DNA from: Arsukibacterium sp. UBA5043
Lineage (GTDB): Bacteria > Pseudomonadota > Gammaproteobacteria > Enterobacterales > Alteromonadaceae
Direction: 5' to 3'
Length of the DNA stretch: 64,000 nucleotides
Assembly: GCA_002415085.1 (NCBI GenBank)
Contig: DIBV01000006.1
Span: forward strand, 124,001-188,000
In this document: piece after piece, positions 29,410 through 40,085 of the stretch
How the letters are laid out: the number at the start of each line of letters is the position of its first letter
Numbering within the stretch: position 1 is the first letter of the stretch
The notes under the pieces: generated by a model
Database searches by the model: none
The model's input: the letters and a program-made list of their open reading frames with translations, nothing else
Told to the model about the DNA's origin: nothing
Made by a program: the position numbers and the translations under genes

Positions 29410-29435
29410 ATTCTGCATGTTTGCCGTTCTACACT
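29407..29435 (+). promoter_or_regulatory. Predicted argC promoter
   Basis: TTGATT (29407-29412), 17-bp spacer, TACACT (29430-29435); ARG boxes end at its -35 box. Confidence 0.5.
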
Positions 29436-29491
29436 AGCAGCCGTTATATGCTATAACTTTTAGCTGGTTTTTGTAATTGAATAGGGTAAAC

Positions 29492-30523
29492 ATGTCTTTA
29501 GTGCCATCTTCTGATCAAAAAATTCGCAGTGCTGTATTGGGCGCCGCGGGCTACAGCGGCGCTGAGCTATGCGCCTTGCTGGTAGCTAACCCTTATTTTT
29601 CACTCGATCATGCTTTTGCATCTGCTGGACGTACAGCTGAGCCGCTAAGTAATTTATATCCGCGTTTTACTAATGCTATTGATATTATGGTAGAGCCCTG
29701 GCAAGACGAGAGGATTAGCACTTTGCAGGTTGATGTCGCTTTTCTGGCGTTGCCGCATGAAGCGAGTGAAGCAGTCACCCCGTTATTGTTGGCCGCTGGC
29801 ATAGTGGTTGTCGATTTATCGGGGGCGTTCAGGCTAAAACAACCCGCGCTGTATCCAAAATATTATGGTTACCAACATCAGCATCCGCAGCTGCTAAACG
29901 AAGCCGTATATTGTCTGATGGAATGGCTGAATGAGGTACCGAAAAATCTGATTTCAGTCCCAGGCTGTTACCCGACCGCATGTTCTTTGGCATTATTACC
30001 TCTGGTGAACAGTAATTTGCTGGCAGAGCAGTGTATACCGGTCATTAATGCGACCAGTGGTGTGTCCGGAGCTGGGCGCAAAGCTGCGCTTAGCACGTCA
30101 TTTTGTGAAGTGGGTTTAAATGCCTATGGTTTCTTTGGCCATCGACACCGTCCTGAAATTGAACAAAACCTGGGCCGTAAAGTGGTTTTTACTCCACATT
30201 TAGGCAATTTTAAACGTGGCATTCTTGCTACCAGTGTGGTGACGTTAAAATCTGGTGTCAGTCCCGAGCAGGTAAAAAGCGCATTTGCTGAGGCTTATCA
30301 GCATAAACCGTTAGTTCGCTTATTAAATCAATCACCGAATGTCGCCAACGTGGCAGGCACACCTTATTGCGATCTTTACTGGCAGCAGGATGACGAACAG
30401 CTGGTGGTGGTATCAGCGATTGACAATCTGCTAAAGGGTGCCGCAGCACAGGCAATGCAAGCGGCTAATGTTCGCTTTAGCAAGCCTGAAACCGCGGGCT
30501 TATTCAGCGGGGTGGTATTATGA
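29492..30523 (+). CDS. argC: N-acetyl-gamma-glutamyl-phosphate reductase (ArgC)
   Basis: Third step of arginine synthesis: NADPH-dependent reduction of N-acetylglutamyl phosphate. 343 residues from ATG 29492 (AGGG ten bases upstream); an in-frame TTG five codons earlier is less likely. GAAGYSGAEL cofactor loop, catalytic Cys in VPGCYPTACSLAL and the later GHRHRPEIEQ segment are present. Overlaps argB by 4 bp (ATGA), so translation is coupled. Confidence 0.96.
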   Translation: MSLVPSSDQKIRSAVLGAAGYSGAELCALLVANPYFSLDHAFASAGRTAEPLSNLYPRFTNAIDIMVEPWQDERISTLQVDVAFLALPHEASEAVTPLLLAAGIVVVDLSGAFRLKQPALYPKYYGYQHQHPQLLNEAVYCLMEWLNEVPKNLISVPGCYPTACSLALLPLVNSNLLAEQCIPVINATSGVSGAGRKAALSTSFCEVGLNAYGFFGHRHRPEIEQNLGRKVVFTPHLGNFKRGILATSVVTLKSGVSPEQVKSAFAEAYQHKPLVRLLNQSPNVANVAGTPYCDLYWQQDDEQLVVVSAIDNLLKGAAAQAMQAANVRFSKPETAGLFSGVVL

Positions 30524-31290
30524 AAACCTTACCGTTGGTAATAAAAATGGGCGGCCGGTTATTGCAGGAGCGCCCTGCGCTGGATGCGTTACTTGCCGTT
30601 TGCCACCAACTCAAACAACAGCGCCCCGTGGTACTGGTGCATGGTGGGGGCGATCAGGTTGACCAATGGCTGGCCAGGTTTGGTTTTACTACCGAAAAAA
30701 TTGATGGCCAGCGGGTATCGCCTGCAGAGCAGATGCCGGTAATAACCGGAGCGCTGGACGGGGCAGTCAACGCAGAGTTGGTGAGCAGAGCTATGCTGCA
30801 GGGCTTAAATCCAGTCGGGCTGAATCTGTCTGCCGGCAGCAGTTTGCAGTTTACAGTTAATAGCAAGCTTGGGGCCGTTGGTCTGGCTAAGGCAAAGGAT
30901 TCTACGCTGATTACGCTATTACTGGAGCAAGGTTTTACGCCGGTATTTAGCTCAGTGGGTATTGGTAGTGAAGGCCAGTTGCTCAATGTCAATGCTGATT
31001 TGGCCGCTGCAGCGATTTGTCAGTTAGTACAGGGGGAGTTGGTATTGCTTACTGATGTTCCCGGTATTCTGGATAGCCAGATGCAGCTTATTGCACAGCT
31101 CAGCCCCGCGGGGGCCGCCGAGCTGGTCGCCAGTGGGGTAATTAAAGGTGGCATGAAAGTGAAGCTGGATGCGGCCCTTGAAACCGGCCTGGCATTGCAG
31201 CGCAATATCATTGTAGCGGGCTGGCAACAGCCGGAAAATTTATTAAAACTGATGCAGAACGAGCCGGTGGGCACCTGCATTTTATATTAA
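30520..31290 (+). CDS. argB: Acetylglutamate kinase (ArgB)
   Basis: Phosphorylates N-acetylglutamate, second step of arginine synthesis. 256 residues, the short arginine-insensitive form seen in enterics (E. coli 258) without the N-terminal arginine-sensing helix. VIKMGGRLL, VLVHGGGDQV and VIKGGMKVKLDAAL carry the substrate and ATP loops. Starts inside the argC stop. 70 bp separate it from argF; that gap holds no evident promoter or hairpin. Confidence 0.95.
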   Translation: MKTLPLVIKMGGRLLQERPALDALLAVCHQLKQQRPVVLVHGGGDQVDQWLARFGFTTEKIDGQRVSPAEQMPVITGALDGAVNAELVSRAMLQGLNPVGLNLSAGSSLQFTVNSKLGAVGLAKAKDSTLITLLLEQGFTPVFSSVGIGSEGQLLNVNADLAAAAICQLVQGELVLLTDVPGILDSQMQLIAQLSPAGAAELVASGVIKGGMKVKLDAALETGLALQRNIIVAGWQQPENLLKLMQNEPVGTCILY

Positions 31291-31360
31291 ACCTGCTTCA
31301 GTGTGACAGGGCACTGATGGCATAACCTGGGAAGCCGCCTGGCGGATAACAGCGTGTTTT

Positions 31361-32275
31361 ATGAGTAAATTAAGCCAGCTATTGTGCTTAGCGGATTTAG
31401 ACCGGACCCAACTTAGTGAAGTGTTGGCGTTAGCGGTAAAAATGAAACAAAACCCGGCGCAATATGGTGCGGCATTAGCTGGCAAAAGTATTGCTCTGCT
31501 GTTTGAAAAGCCTTCGTTACGTACCCGGGTCAGCTTTGATGTGGGAATAAACAAGCTAGGTGGACACAGTGTTTATCTCGATTTACAAAATGGTGCCATG
31601 GGTGTGCGGGAGTCGGTACAGGATTTTGGCAGTAATCTGGCGTGCTGGACCGATGCTATTGTCGCCCGGGTTTTTAGCCAGAAAACATTGATAGAATTAG
31701 CCCATAGCAGCAAAAAACCAGTAATTAATGCTCTGAGCGATTTGTATCATCCGTGTCAGGCATTGGCAGATCTACTTACCTTACATGAACAATTTGGTGA
31801 GCTTAGCAAGGTTCATTTGGCGTTTGTCGGGGACGGTAATAATGTTTGTCATTCTTTAATGCTTGGCGCGGCAATTATGGGGATGGATTTAACCGTTATT
31901 ACCCCACCGGGCTATGGTCCTGATGCGCACGTGTTGCTGAAGGCTCAGCAAATGGCAGCTAAGAGTGGGGCTAAACTGGTGCTGAGTCAGCATTTATCCT
32001 CCGCCGCCGGGGTAGATGCAATATATACCGATACCTGGTTGTCGATGGGTGCTAAAGCTGATCCAAAACAGGTTAGCCAGTTGTTTGCCGATTATCAGAT
32101 TAATACTGCGGTGATGCAGCGTTTAGCAGTAAAACATTTTATGCATTGTTTACCAGCGCACCGGGGGCAGGAGGTAACCAGTGAAGTGCTCGACAGTGAG
32201 TGTTCATTGGTACTGCAGCAAGCCGAAAATCGGATGCATGCCCAGAATGCCGTTTTAGTCAGTTTATTTAGTTGA
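31361..32275 (+). CDS. argF: Ornithine carbamoyltransferase (ArgF)
   Basis: Makes citrulline from ornithine and carbamoyl phosphate. 304 residues. The carbamoyl-phosphate loop reads SLRTR (in [15 protein letters not shown]), [11 protein letters not shown] is the second conserved site, and [10 protein letters not shown] near the C-terminus carries the catalytic Cys. No clear ribosome site precedes the ATG, which follows a GCGTGTTTT sequence. Located 7 bp before argG. Confidence 0.96.
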   Translation: MSKLSQLLCLADLDRTQLSEVLALAVKMKQNPAQYGAALAGKSIALLFEKPSLRTRVSFDVGINKLGGHSVYLDLQNGAMGVRESVQDFGSNLACWTDAIVARVFSQKTLIELAHSSKKPVINALSDLYHPCQALADLLTLHEQFGELSKVHLAFVGDGNNVCHSLMLGAAIMGMDLTVITPPGYGPDAHVLLKAQQMAAKSGAKLVLSQHLSSAAGVDAIYTDTWLSMGAKADPKQVSQLFADYQINTAVMQRLAVKHFMHCLPAHRGQEVTSEVLDSECSLVLQQAENRMHAQNAVLVSLFS

Positions 32276-32282
32276 GGTAATA

Positions 32283-33488
32283 ATGAGTGTAAAAAAAGTG
32301 GTATTGGCGTATTCAGGTGGCCTGGATACATCAGCTATCGTACCGTGGTTAAAAGATAACTATGATTGTGAAGTGATCGCCTTTGTCGCCAATGTTGGTC
32401 AGGGCGACGAAGAGCTGGCCGGGGTTGAGCAAAAAGCCATTAACTCAGGCGCCAGTAGCTGTTATGTGGTGGATTTACAGCAAGAACTGGTTAACGAGGT
32501 TATCTACCCAACCTTAAAAACCGGTGCCGTATATGAAGGCCAGTATCTACTGGGTACTTCAATGGCGCGGCCGGTAATTGCCAAAGCTCAGGTCAAGCTG
32601 GCGCTGGAATTGGGTGCCGATGCCTTATGCCATGGCTGTACTGGTAAGGGGAATGATCAGGTGCGCTTTGAAAGCTGCTTTGCTGCGTTAGCCCCGCAGT
32701 TAAAAGTTATTGCGCCATGGCGGGAATGGCAGTTTAACTCGAGACAATCGCTGCTTGATTATCTGGCCGAAAAAAAGGTGCCTACCACCGCCTCAGCCAC
32801 CAAAATTTACAGTCGCGATGCCAACTTATGGCATATCTCGCATGAGGGTGGTGAGCTGGAAGATCCTTGGTGTGAGCCGTCTGAGCAGGTGTGGATGTGG
32901 ACAAAATCACCAGAGCAGGCACCAGATCAGCCCGCCTATGTTGAACTGGCATTTGAGCGTGGCGTGTTAACACGAATTAATGGCCAGCAACTTGATGGTG
33001 TGGCCGCTATTCAATTTCTGAATGAGCTGGGCTCTGAGCATGGCATCGGCAGAATTGATATTGTCGAAAATCGGCTGGTAGGGATGAAGTCACGTGGCTG
33101 CTATGAAACACCGGGCGGCACGATTTTACTGGCAGGCTTAAAAGGCTTGGAAGCATTGGTTTATGACCGAAGCTCACTGAAGTATCGCGAAGAAATCGGC
33201 CTGGAGTTCGCTCAGCTGGTTTACGATGGCCGCTGGTTTACCCCGCTCAAAGACGCGTTACTGGCCGCAGCTACTTCGCTGGCAGAACAGTTAACCGGTG
33301 ATATCGTCATTAAGCTTTATAAAGGTAATGTTACTGTGGCGAAACGTCGCTCGGTTAATACCTTGTACTCCGAAGCATTTGCCACCTTTGAGGGTGACGA
33401 AGTGTATGATCAGAAAGATGCCGCTGGCTTTATCCGCTTATACAGTCTGGCGAGTCGGATCCGGGCAATGCATCAGCAAAAGGATTAA
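32283..33488 (+). CDS. argG: Argininosuccinate synthase (ArgG)
   Basis: Condenses citrulline and aspartate with ATP. 401 residues, the short bacterial type 1 form. The N-type ATP pyrophosphatase loop AYSGGLDTS is near residue 9; [10 protein letters not shown] and [14 protein letters not shown] are conserved. GAGGTAATA precedes the ATG. The argH start follows by 5 bp. Confidence 0.97.
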   Translation: MSVKKVVLAYSGGLDTSAIVPWLKDNYDCEVIAFVANVGQGDEELAGVEQKAINSGASSCYVVDLQQELVNEVIYPTLKTGAVYEGQYLLGTSMARPVIAKAQVKLALELGADALCHGCTGKGNDQVRFESCFAALAPQLKVIAPWREWQFNSRQSLLDYLAEKKVPTTASATKIYSRDANLWHISHEGGELEDPWCEPSEQVWMWTKSPEQAPDQPAYVELAFERGVLTRINGQQLDGVAAIQFLNELGSEHGIGRIDIVENRLVGMKSRGCYETPGGTILLAGLKGLEALVYDRSSLKYREEIGLEFAQLVYDGRWFTPLKDALLAAATSLAEQLTGDIVIKLYKGNVTVAKRRSVNTLYSEAFATFEGDEVYDQKDAAGFIRLYSLASRIRAMHQQKD

Positions 33489-33493
33489 TCATT

Positions 33494-34885
33494 ATGGCCA
33501 TGTGGGGAGGGCGTTTCACTGAAGCCACTCTGAGCGAGTTTCGTGATTTTAATGACTCACTCAGTTTTGATTATTTGCTGGCTCAGCAGGATATTGCTGC
33601 ATCCAGAGCCTGGACTAAAGGCCTGCAACAAGCAGCCATTATTACGGCTGACGAAGCAAGTCAACTTGAGCAGGGGCTCGCTGATCTAGCTATCGCAATA
33701 GAATCTGATCCTCGTCTGCCATTGCAGACCAAAGAAGAAGATATTCATAGCTGGGTGGAAAGCCAGTTAACTGCCAAGCTTGGTAGCGTAGCCAAGAAAC
33801 TGCATACCGGGCGCAGTCGCAACGATTTAGTCGCGACCGATCTGCGCTTATGGACGCGCTTGCAAGCAGGTACGGTACGCAAATCTCTACTCGCTGCGCT
33901 GGCGGCATTGCTTGAATTTGCTGATCAAGCTAAGCAGGCTGTGATGCCCGGCTATACCCATTTGCAGCGGGCACAGCCGGTATTGGTCGCGCACTGGGCA
34001 CTGGCGTATGTAGAAATGTTTAAACGTGATTTAGGCCGGCTGGACGATGCCCTGGTCAGACTGGACAGCTGTCCGCTTGGTTGCGGCGCCCTTGCCGGTA
34101 CTGGAATAAACATCGACCGTCAGGTACTGGCCTCTGAACTGGGCTTTGGCCACCCGGCTTTAAATAGCTTAGATGCAGTGTCTGATCGTGATTATCTGGT
34201 CGAACTGTCCGCCGCGGCCAGCTTGTGTATGACGCACCTATCCCGGTTATCAGAAGATGTGATTTTTTTCTGTTCTGGTGAAGCTGGCTTTTTCAAATTA
34301 GGTGATGCTATCAGTTCAGGCTCATCATTGATGCCGCAAAAGAAAAACCCTGACGTATTTGAATTATTGCGCGGCAAAACCGGCCGGGTGCTGGGCCATC
34401 TGGTAGCCATTTTACATGTCCTCAAAGGATTGCCGTTGGCTTACAACAAGGATATGCAGGAAGATAAACAAGGCTTTTTTGATCTGATGCTCACCTGGCA
34501 GCAATCATTACTGGTGTTGGCAACTGTGTTGCCACACCTGAGCGTTAATCGGGAGCAATGCCGCAAGGCGGCGGAGTTAGGCTATAGTAATGCGACTGAT
34601 CTGGCCGACTATCTGGTGAGTAAAGGTATGCCTTTTCGCGATGCGCATGAATGTGCTGGTGAGCTGGTACTGGCAGCTGCAAAACAACAATTGCCGCTCG
34701 AAGCATTAAGCCTTAGTGAGTTGCAGCAGGTAAGTGAGCTAATTGCTGATGATGTTTATCCGGCGCTGACGCTTGAAGCGGGCATGGCCCGACGTTGCGC
34801 TTTAGGCGGAACAGCATCAGTGCAGGTTATGCAGGCATTGGCAACAGCGAAAAGCTGGTTTGAAAAAATGGCCCAGAGTGGTTAA
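33494..34885 (+). CDS. argH: Argininosuccinate lyase (ArgH)
   Basis: Splits argininosuccinate into arginine and fumarate. 463 residues, with MAMWGGRFTEA at the start, HTGRSRND, and the superfamily signature GSSLMPQKKNPD. Many marine relatives have an argH-argA fusion; here no acetyltransferase domain follows, so N-acetylglutamate synthesis must be encoded elsewhere (argA or argJ). AGGAT precedes the ATG. A bidirectional terminator follows. Confidence 0.97.
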   Translation: MAMWGGRFTEATLSEFRDFNDSLSFDYLLAQQDIAASRAWTKGLQQAAIITADEASQLEQGLADLAIAIESDPRLPLQTKEEDIHSWVESQLTAKLGSVAKKLHTGRSRNDLVATDLRLWTRLQAGTVRKSLLAALAALLEFADQAKQAVMPGYTHLQRAQPVLVAHWALAYVEMFKRDLGRLDDALVRLDSCPLGCGALAGTGINIDRQVLASELGFGHPALNSLDAVSDRDYLVELSAAASLCMTHLSRLSEDVIFFCSGEAGFFKLGDAISSGSSLMPQKKNPDVFELLRGKTGRVLGHLVAILHVLKGLPLAYNKDMQEDKQGFFDLMLTWQQSLLVLATVLPHLSVNREQCRKAAELGYSNATDLADYLVSKGMPFRDAHECAGELVLAAAKQQLPLEALSLSELQQVSELIADDVYPALTLEAGMARRCALGGTASVQVMQALATAKSWFEKMAQSG

Positions 34886-34916
34886 CGACAGCTAACGCGT
34901 GAACAGTAAAAGCACA

Positions 34917-34945
34917 AAAGGCCAGCGCTATTGCTGGCCTTTGTT
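34917..34945. terminator. Bidirectional terminator, argH / mrcA
   Basis: AAAGGCCAGC (34917-34926) pairs with GCTGGCCTTT (34933-34942) across a 6-base loop; T-rich on both sides when read from either strand. Confidence 0.85.
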
Positions 34946-34993
34946 ATTGATGACAAAAGCCAAAGCTTAAGCCTGCAGCGAATTACCTTTGCG

Positions 34994-37672
34994 TTAAAAC
35001 AGTTCTGATTCGTCCGGTTCTGCTTTTTTATCGTTATCAAAATGAATTTGCTGGACGTTATTCTGGCTATACTGTGTCGGCTCAGTACCAATTTCAAAAT
35101 ATTCAAAACTACTGGTATGGTCGGTACTGCGACTGAGTAAGCCACTGGCTAAATCAATCCGTACAGATGCTAGCCCCGTAGGTGGTTGCAATTGCGCTTC
35201 TGAATAACCAGGGAGAACCATTGCCATATAATCCAACCAGGCAGGTAATGCGGTTCTGGCACCAGACTCAGTTCCGGCACTTTGATCCTGACCCATATTG
35301 GCATGCCACTGTGCCCTGCCAAGACTGCGGTTGGCATCATCAAAACCCACCCAGGTAGTAACGGCTGTGGCAGCAGTAAAACCAGAAAACCAGGTATCTT
35401 TTGAATCGTTGGTAGTACCCGTTTTTGCAGAAATGTCACGCCGTTTCAGCTGCTGGACCCGCCACGCTGTGCCATTCCAGCCAGTGCCCTGCCGCCAGTC
35501 GCCACCCCCCCAGACACTACTGGTAAGCGCATCGGCAATTAAAAACGCATTCTGACTACTGATTATCTGTTGCGCTACTTTCGGCGCAGCCGCTGCAGGT
35601 TCAGTTTCAGCTTCATCAATTGCTGGCTCTGTCTGTTGCATTGCGCTGAACAATTCATGTAGCTGTTGCTCACTGTCGGCAGCTGACTCTGACACAGCCG
35701 TATCGGTATCAGCTGGCACTTGCGGATCATCGTCCGAAAGCCGGGCCTGGGCCAAACAACTGTGACAGGCAATTTCGGGAAAATGTTGATAAATTACTTC
35801 ATTCTGTTCATCGAGCACCCGGTCAACGACAAAAGGCGTTACCAGGAAACCACCATTAGCAAAAGCCGCGTAACCTGTTACGACCTCTAACGGGGTTAAT
35901 GACGCCGAGCCGAGTGACAAGGTTTCATTGCGTGGCAGATCACTGGCTGCGAAACCGAATCGTTGCAGATGACGAATACTCTGGTCGATGCCAACACCGC
36001 GAAGCAGCCGGACTGATACAACGTTTTTCGATTTAGCCAATGCTTCCCGGATCCGGATCGGTCCATCGTAAACTGGTGGCGAATTGCGCGGTCGCCAGGC
36101 AATACCCGCGTTATCATCCCATTGATGAATTGGGGCATCATTCATTATCGACGCCAGAGTATAGCCGTGCTCCAACGCAGCAGAGTAAATGAAAGGTTTA
36201 ATATTAGAACCAACCTGGCGTTTTGCCTGAGTTGCCCGGTTAAATTGACTCTGGCTGAAACTATAGCCACCAACTAACGCCTGAATGGCACCATTTTCAG
36301 GATTAACCGCCACTAACGCACTGCTTGCTGCAGGTATCTGGCTTAACCGCCATTGCTGATCTTGTTGCCGCACCATTATGTGCATGCCCGGCGCCAGAAT
36401 GGCGGCTGCGCTTTTGGGGGCCACACCCTGACGTTCATCAGTAATAAAGGCTCTGGCCCATTTTAACCCATCCCACTCCAGAGTTATTGTCTGATCACTG
36501 GCCAACAATATGTCAGCGCTGGTGTCATATACGGCAAGTACCACAGCCGGATATAAATCTTCAATACCTTGCTGCTCAGTCAGATAAGCAATTATTTCGC
36601 CATGATCCGGTCGGTTAGTTTCGGTGAATAATGGCGGTGCATCCTGATCCGTTGCAACGTTGGTTTGTGCGTTGCTGGCAGTGGTCAGCTCTGCTTGCCA
36701 TAGACTCGCTACCGGCCCGCGATAACCATGACGTTCATCATACTGATACAAGTTTTGCTGCAACGCCTGTTTTGCTGCTTGCTGCTCGCTACTGTTAATA
36801 GTGGTATAAACCCGGTAGCCTTCAGAATAAGCCGCTTCTTCGCCAAAACGCTGGATCATCTGCTGGCGGACCATCTCCGCAATGTAAGGGGCTGAAGCGG
36901 TAATCTGAGCACCATGTAACTTACTGGTAATCGGCGCAGCTAACGCCGTGCGATATTCTTGTTCGCTGATAACATCAATTGCACGCATCCGGTTTAATAC
37001 CGTATCACGACGTTTTTTCGCGTTGGCTGGGGAGCGAATAGGATTGAGGATCGAGGGGGCTTTGGGTAAACCTGCTATAATAGCGATTTCATCCAGCGTT
37101 AATTCGGTAACGGTTTTGCCAAAATAAACCTGGGCAGCAGCACCAACTCCAAAAGAACGATGACCCAATTCAATTTTATTCAGGTACAGCTCTAAAATCT
37201 CATCTTTGTCCAGGAGTTGCTCAATTCGGAACGCGAGGAAAACCTCTTTAATTTTCCGCATGATCTTTTTTTCCCGACTGAGGAAAAAATTGCGTGCCAG
37301 TTGCTGGGTGATCGTGCTGGCGCCCTGACTAAAGTCACCAGACGACGCTACCACGGTAAGCGCGCGCATTATACCGATAACATCTATACCAGGATGTTCA
37401 TAAAACCTTGTATCTTCAATAGCTAAGAACGCCTGAATCAGTAAAGGCGGCATTTCATCAAGTTTTAATGGGATCCGCCGTTTCTCACCAAATTGTGAAA
37501 TAAGCTGGCCGTCTGCAGTATAAACCTGCATGGGGGTTTGTAGCTTTACTTCCTTTAATGTTGCCACGTCAGGCAGATCATTTCGGACATAAAAGTACAT
37601 TGCGACGATCGTCAGGATCCCAGCAAAAAAACCACCGAGACAGACTATTAAAAGTTTTTTAACCCAAGACAC
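34994..37672 (-). CDS. mrcA: Penicillin-binding protein 1A (MrcA), bifunctional
   Basis: Polymerises and cross-links peptidoglycan at the inner membrane. 892 residues: membrane anchor at about 5-28, glycosyltransferase GT51 domain with catalytic Glu86 in IEDTRFYEHPGID, then the transpeptidase domain with nucleophile Ser489 (GSNIKPF), SKNVVS and KTGTTND at 750. A CHSC pair followed by an acidic low-complexity insertion sits within the transpeptidase domain, slightly larger than in E. coli (850 residues). It is divergent from pilM, as in most gammaproteobacteria. Confidence 0.96.
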   Translation of the reverse strand: MSWVKKLLIVCLGGFFAGILTIVAMYFYVRNDLPDVATLKEVKLQTPMQVYTADGQLISQFGEKRRIPLKLDEMPPLLIQAFLAIEDTRFYEHPGIDVIGIMRALTVVASSGDFSQGASTITQQLARNFFLSREKKIMRKIKEVFLAFRIEQLLDKDEILELYLNKIELGHRSFGVGAAAQVYFGKTVTELTLDEIAIIAGLPKAPSILNPIRSPANAKKRRDTVLNRMRAIDVISEQEYRTALAAPITSKLHGAQITASAPYIAEMVRQQMIQRFGEEAAYSEGYRVYTTINSSEQQAAKQALQQNLYQYDERHGYRGPVASLWQAELTTASNAQTNVATDQDAPPLFTETNRPDHGEIIAYLTEQQGIEDLYPAVVLAVYDTSADILLASDQTITLEWDGLKWARAFITDERQGVAPKSAAAILAPGMHIMVRQQDQQWRLSQIPAASSALVAVNPENGAIQALVGGYSFSQSQFNRATQAKRQVGSNIKPFIYSAALEHGYTLASIMNDAPIHQWDDNAGIAWRPRNSPPVYDGPIRIREALAKSKNVVSVRLLRGVGIDQSIRHLQRFGFAASDLPRNETLSLGSASLTPLEVVTGYAAFANGGFLVTPFVVDRVLDEQNEVIYQHFPEIACHSCLAQARLSDDDPQVPADTDTAVSESAADSEQQLHELFSAMQQTEPAIDEAETEPAAAAPKVAQQIISSQNAFLIADALTSSVWGGGDWRQGTGWNGTAWRVQQLKRRDISAKTGTTNDSKDTWFSGFTAATAVTTWVGFDDANRSLGRAQWHANMGQDQSAGTESGARTALPAWLDYMAMVLPGYSEAQLQPPTGLASVRIDLASGLLSRSTDHTSSFEYFEIGTEPTQYSQNNVQQIHFDNDKKAEPDESELF

Positions 37673-37825
37673 TGAATAACCCCAATTTTTACTCCCAATT
37701 CCTTTACAACGCTGCTAGTATATATTTATTGAGTGTCGATGAAACGCTTTTTCTTGCTAAAAAATAGCGTCTGAGCTAAGAATACGACAATAATAAACAT
37801 AACTATAAAATGGCCGCAGGAAGCT

Positions 37826-38905
37826 ATGATAAAAAGCCTGTTCAGTAAACAAACACCTATGATGGTAGGCATTGATATCGGTGCTCACTCTGTCAAGGCT
37901 GTGCTGTTAAGTCAGCATGGTAACCAGTATAAGGTCGAAGCCTTTGCTGTCGAGCCGATGATCAAAGGCGCGATGTCAGATCGTGAGATCCAGGATATCG
38001 AAGCTGTCGGCAATGTGATCGGTAAGATCCGTAAGAAGATCCCCAGGTCACTTAAATTTGCAGCTGCCGCGGTATCCGGGTCCACCGTAATCAGCAAAGT
38101 CATTTTCATGGATGTGTCATTAACTGATGCTGAACTGGAAAGCCAGATTGAAGTTGAAGCGGACACTTTAATCCCTTATCCATTAAATGAAGTTAGTCTT
38201 GATTTCGAAAAACTGGATGTTAATGAATCCGATCCTTCCAAAGTCAATGTGTTACTAAGTGCGGCACGGACCGAGAGTGTTGAAGCTCGGGTAGCGGCTT
38301 TAGACAACGGCGGTTTCAGTGCCAAACTGGTTGATGTTGAAAGTTATGCTTTAAGCCGGGCAGCTGAGTTATGCCTGAAACAATTACCAGATGACGCAGC
38401 GGGTAAAGTAGTAGCACTTGTCGATATTGGTGCCACCATGACGTTACTCAGTATTGTTGAAAAAGGTAAAACACTTTACACCCGGGATCAGGCCTTCGGT
38501 GGTGAGCAATATACCCGCAGTATTTTGTCTTATTACAACAAAAGCTATGACGAAGCTGAGCTTGCTAAAGTAAGTGGTGACTTGCCGCCAAACTATACGT
38601 TCGAAGTGCTGGCGCCGTTTCAGACCATGTTATTACAGCAAATACGTCGTGGCATTCAGATGTATCTTACCAGTAGCGGCCGCGATGCCGTTGACTATCT
38701 TATTGTCTCTGGAGGTACCGCGTTAATTGAAGGAATAGACCGGTTACTGATTGACGAGCTAGGTATCCACACTGTGGTGGCAAATCCATTTAAAACTATA
38801 GATGTCGCCACCTCAGTTGATCGCGAGCAATTAAATAAAAGCGCCCCGCAATTAATGGTTGCCAGTGGCCTTGCCTTACGGAGTTTTTCATCATGGCATA
38901 TATAA
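37826..38905 (+). CDS. pilM: Type IV pilus assembly protein PilM
   Basis: Cytoplasmic actin/FtsA-like ATPase that forms a ring under the pilus alignment complex and binds the N-terminus of PilN. 359 residues; nucleotide-binding GIDIGAHSVKAV near residue 14 and VALVDIGATMTLL are visible. AGGA is 7 bases before the ATG. It overlaps pilN by 13 bp. First gene of pilMNOPQ, divergent from mrcA; a weak promoter TTGCTA-17-TAAGAA lies at 37754-37782. Confidence 0.96.
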   Translation: MIKSLFSKQTPMMVGIDIGAHSVKAVLLSQHGNQYKVEAFAVEPMIKGAMSDREIQDIEAVGNVIGKIRKKIPRSLKFAAAAVSGSTVISKVIFMDVSLTDAELESQIEVEADTLIPYPLNEVSLDFEKLDVNESDPSKVNVLLSAARTESVEARVAALDNGGFSAKLVDVESYALSRAAELCLKQLPDDAAGKVVALVDIGATMTLLSIVEKGKTLYTRDQAFGGEQYTRSILSYYNKSYDEAELAKVSGDLPPNYTFEVLAPFQTMLLQQIRRGIQMYLTSSGRDAVDYLIVSGGTALIEGIDRLLIDELGIHTVVANPFKTIDVATSVDREQLNKSAPQLMVASGLALRSFSSWHI

Positions 38906-39489
38906 ATTTACTGCCCTGGCGGGAAGCTGCGCGCAAAGAAAAGCAAAAACAATATGTCACCATACTCGCTATGACAGCTGTGATGAGTTTTCTGCTGTTT
39001 TTTCTGATCAATATGGTTTATAGCAGCATGATTGATGGCCAGTATCAGCGAAATCGCTATCTGGAAAATGAAATTAAGGTACTCGATCAGAAAATTGCTG
39101 AAATTCGGACCTTGAATGAAACTAAACGTAGCTTACAGCAGCGGATGAGCCTGATTGAACAGTTGCAGGGTAGCCGGAATCTGGGTACCGAGATTATGTC
39201 TGAAATTGCCCGGGTTGTGCCATCGGGTATTTATTTGACCCAGTTAGAGAAGAAAGGCTCAAATTTATTATTGATCGGTCGCAGTGAGTCAAATAACCGA
39301 CTGTCAACAATGTTACGTGATGCTGAACAGTCAGAATTACTGGATAGTCCGCTACTTGAGTTTATTGAAGCAGGTAAAGATGAATCACGGTTACTCAGTA
39401 ACTTTAAAATGCATCTTACCGTGAAAGGCTATGAAGCGGTGCAAGATAATGAGCCGGTTACACCCAGTGCGAGAGGTGGTGCACGATGA
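38893..39489 (+). CDS. pilN: Type IV pilus assembly protein PilN
   Basis: Inner-membrane alignment protein. 198 residues starting MAYINLLPWREAARK: the INLLPWR sequence is the PilM-binding motif. One membrane helix (about 22-45), a coiled coil, then a ferredoxin-like periplasmic domain. Overlaps pilM by 13 bp and pilO by 4 bp. Confidence 0.96.
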   Translation: MAYINLLPWREAARKEKQKQYVTILAMTAVMSFLLFFLINMVYSSMIDGQYQRNRYLENEIKVLDQKIAEIRTLNETKRSLQQRMSLIEQLQGSRNLGTEIMSEIARVVPSGIYLTQLEKKGSNLLLIGRSESNNRLSTMLRDAEQSELLDSPLLEFIEAGKDESRLLSNFKMHLTVKGYEAVQDNEPVTPSARGGAR

Positions 39490-40085
39490 GCCTGAATTTC
39501 AATTTATCTGAAATCGATATTAATGATCTTGATATTGAAAATATGGGCTCCTGGCCCGTTGCAGCCAAAGTGATTTTCGCCATTATTTTGGCGGCTTTAG
39601 TTGGGACTTTAAGTTATTTCTTATTAATAGACAGCAAGATCGATGAATTAAACAGTGCCGAGCGTAAAGAAACTGAGCTCCGTCAACTGTACCGTACCCG
39701 TTATGCTTCGGCAGTAAACCTTGATCTGTACAAGCAGCAGATGGTAGAGATGGAAAATACATTTTCATTCTTACTAAAGCAGCTGCCAACCACTCACGAA
39801 ACTCCGGGCTTGTTGGATGACATAACGTATGTTGGTACCACCAGCGGTTTGACCTTTTTGAGAATTAACTGGGAGCCGGAAATTGAAAAGGAGTTTTATA
39901 CTGAATTGCCGATTAAAATAGACGTGGTAGGCGATTACCATCAATTTGGTAACTTTGTCAGTGAAGTAGCCAAATTACCACGGATAGTCAGTCTGCACGA
40001 TTTCTCCATCCAATCAGAAAAAGACGAACGATTACGTTTTAATGTTACCGCAAAAACGTACCGCTATAAGGAGACTGCACAATGA
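39486..40085 (+). CDS. pilO: Type IV pilus assembly protein PilO
   Basis: Partner of PilN in the inner-membrane platform. 199 residues, with a short cytoplasmic part rich in Asp and Asn, a membrane helix (about 25-45), a coiled coil and a periplasmic domain ending in FNVTAKTYRY, typical of PilO. Coupled to pilN and pilP by 4-bp ATGA overlaps. Confidence 0.95.
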   Translation: MSLNFNLSEIDINDLDIENMGSWPVAAKVIFAIILAALVGTLSYFLLIDSKIDELNSAERKETELRQLYRTRYASAVNLDLYKQQMVEMENTFSFLLKQLPTTHETPGLLDDITYVGTTSGLTFLRINWEPEIEKEFYTELPIKIDVVGDYHQFGNFVSEVAKLPRIVSLHDFSIQSEKDERLRFNVTAKTYRYKETAQ

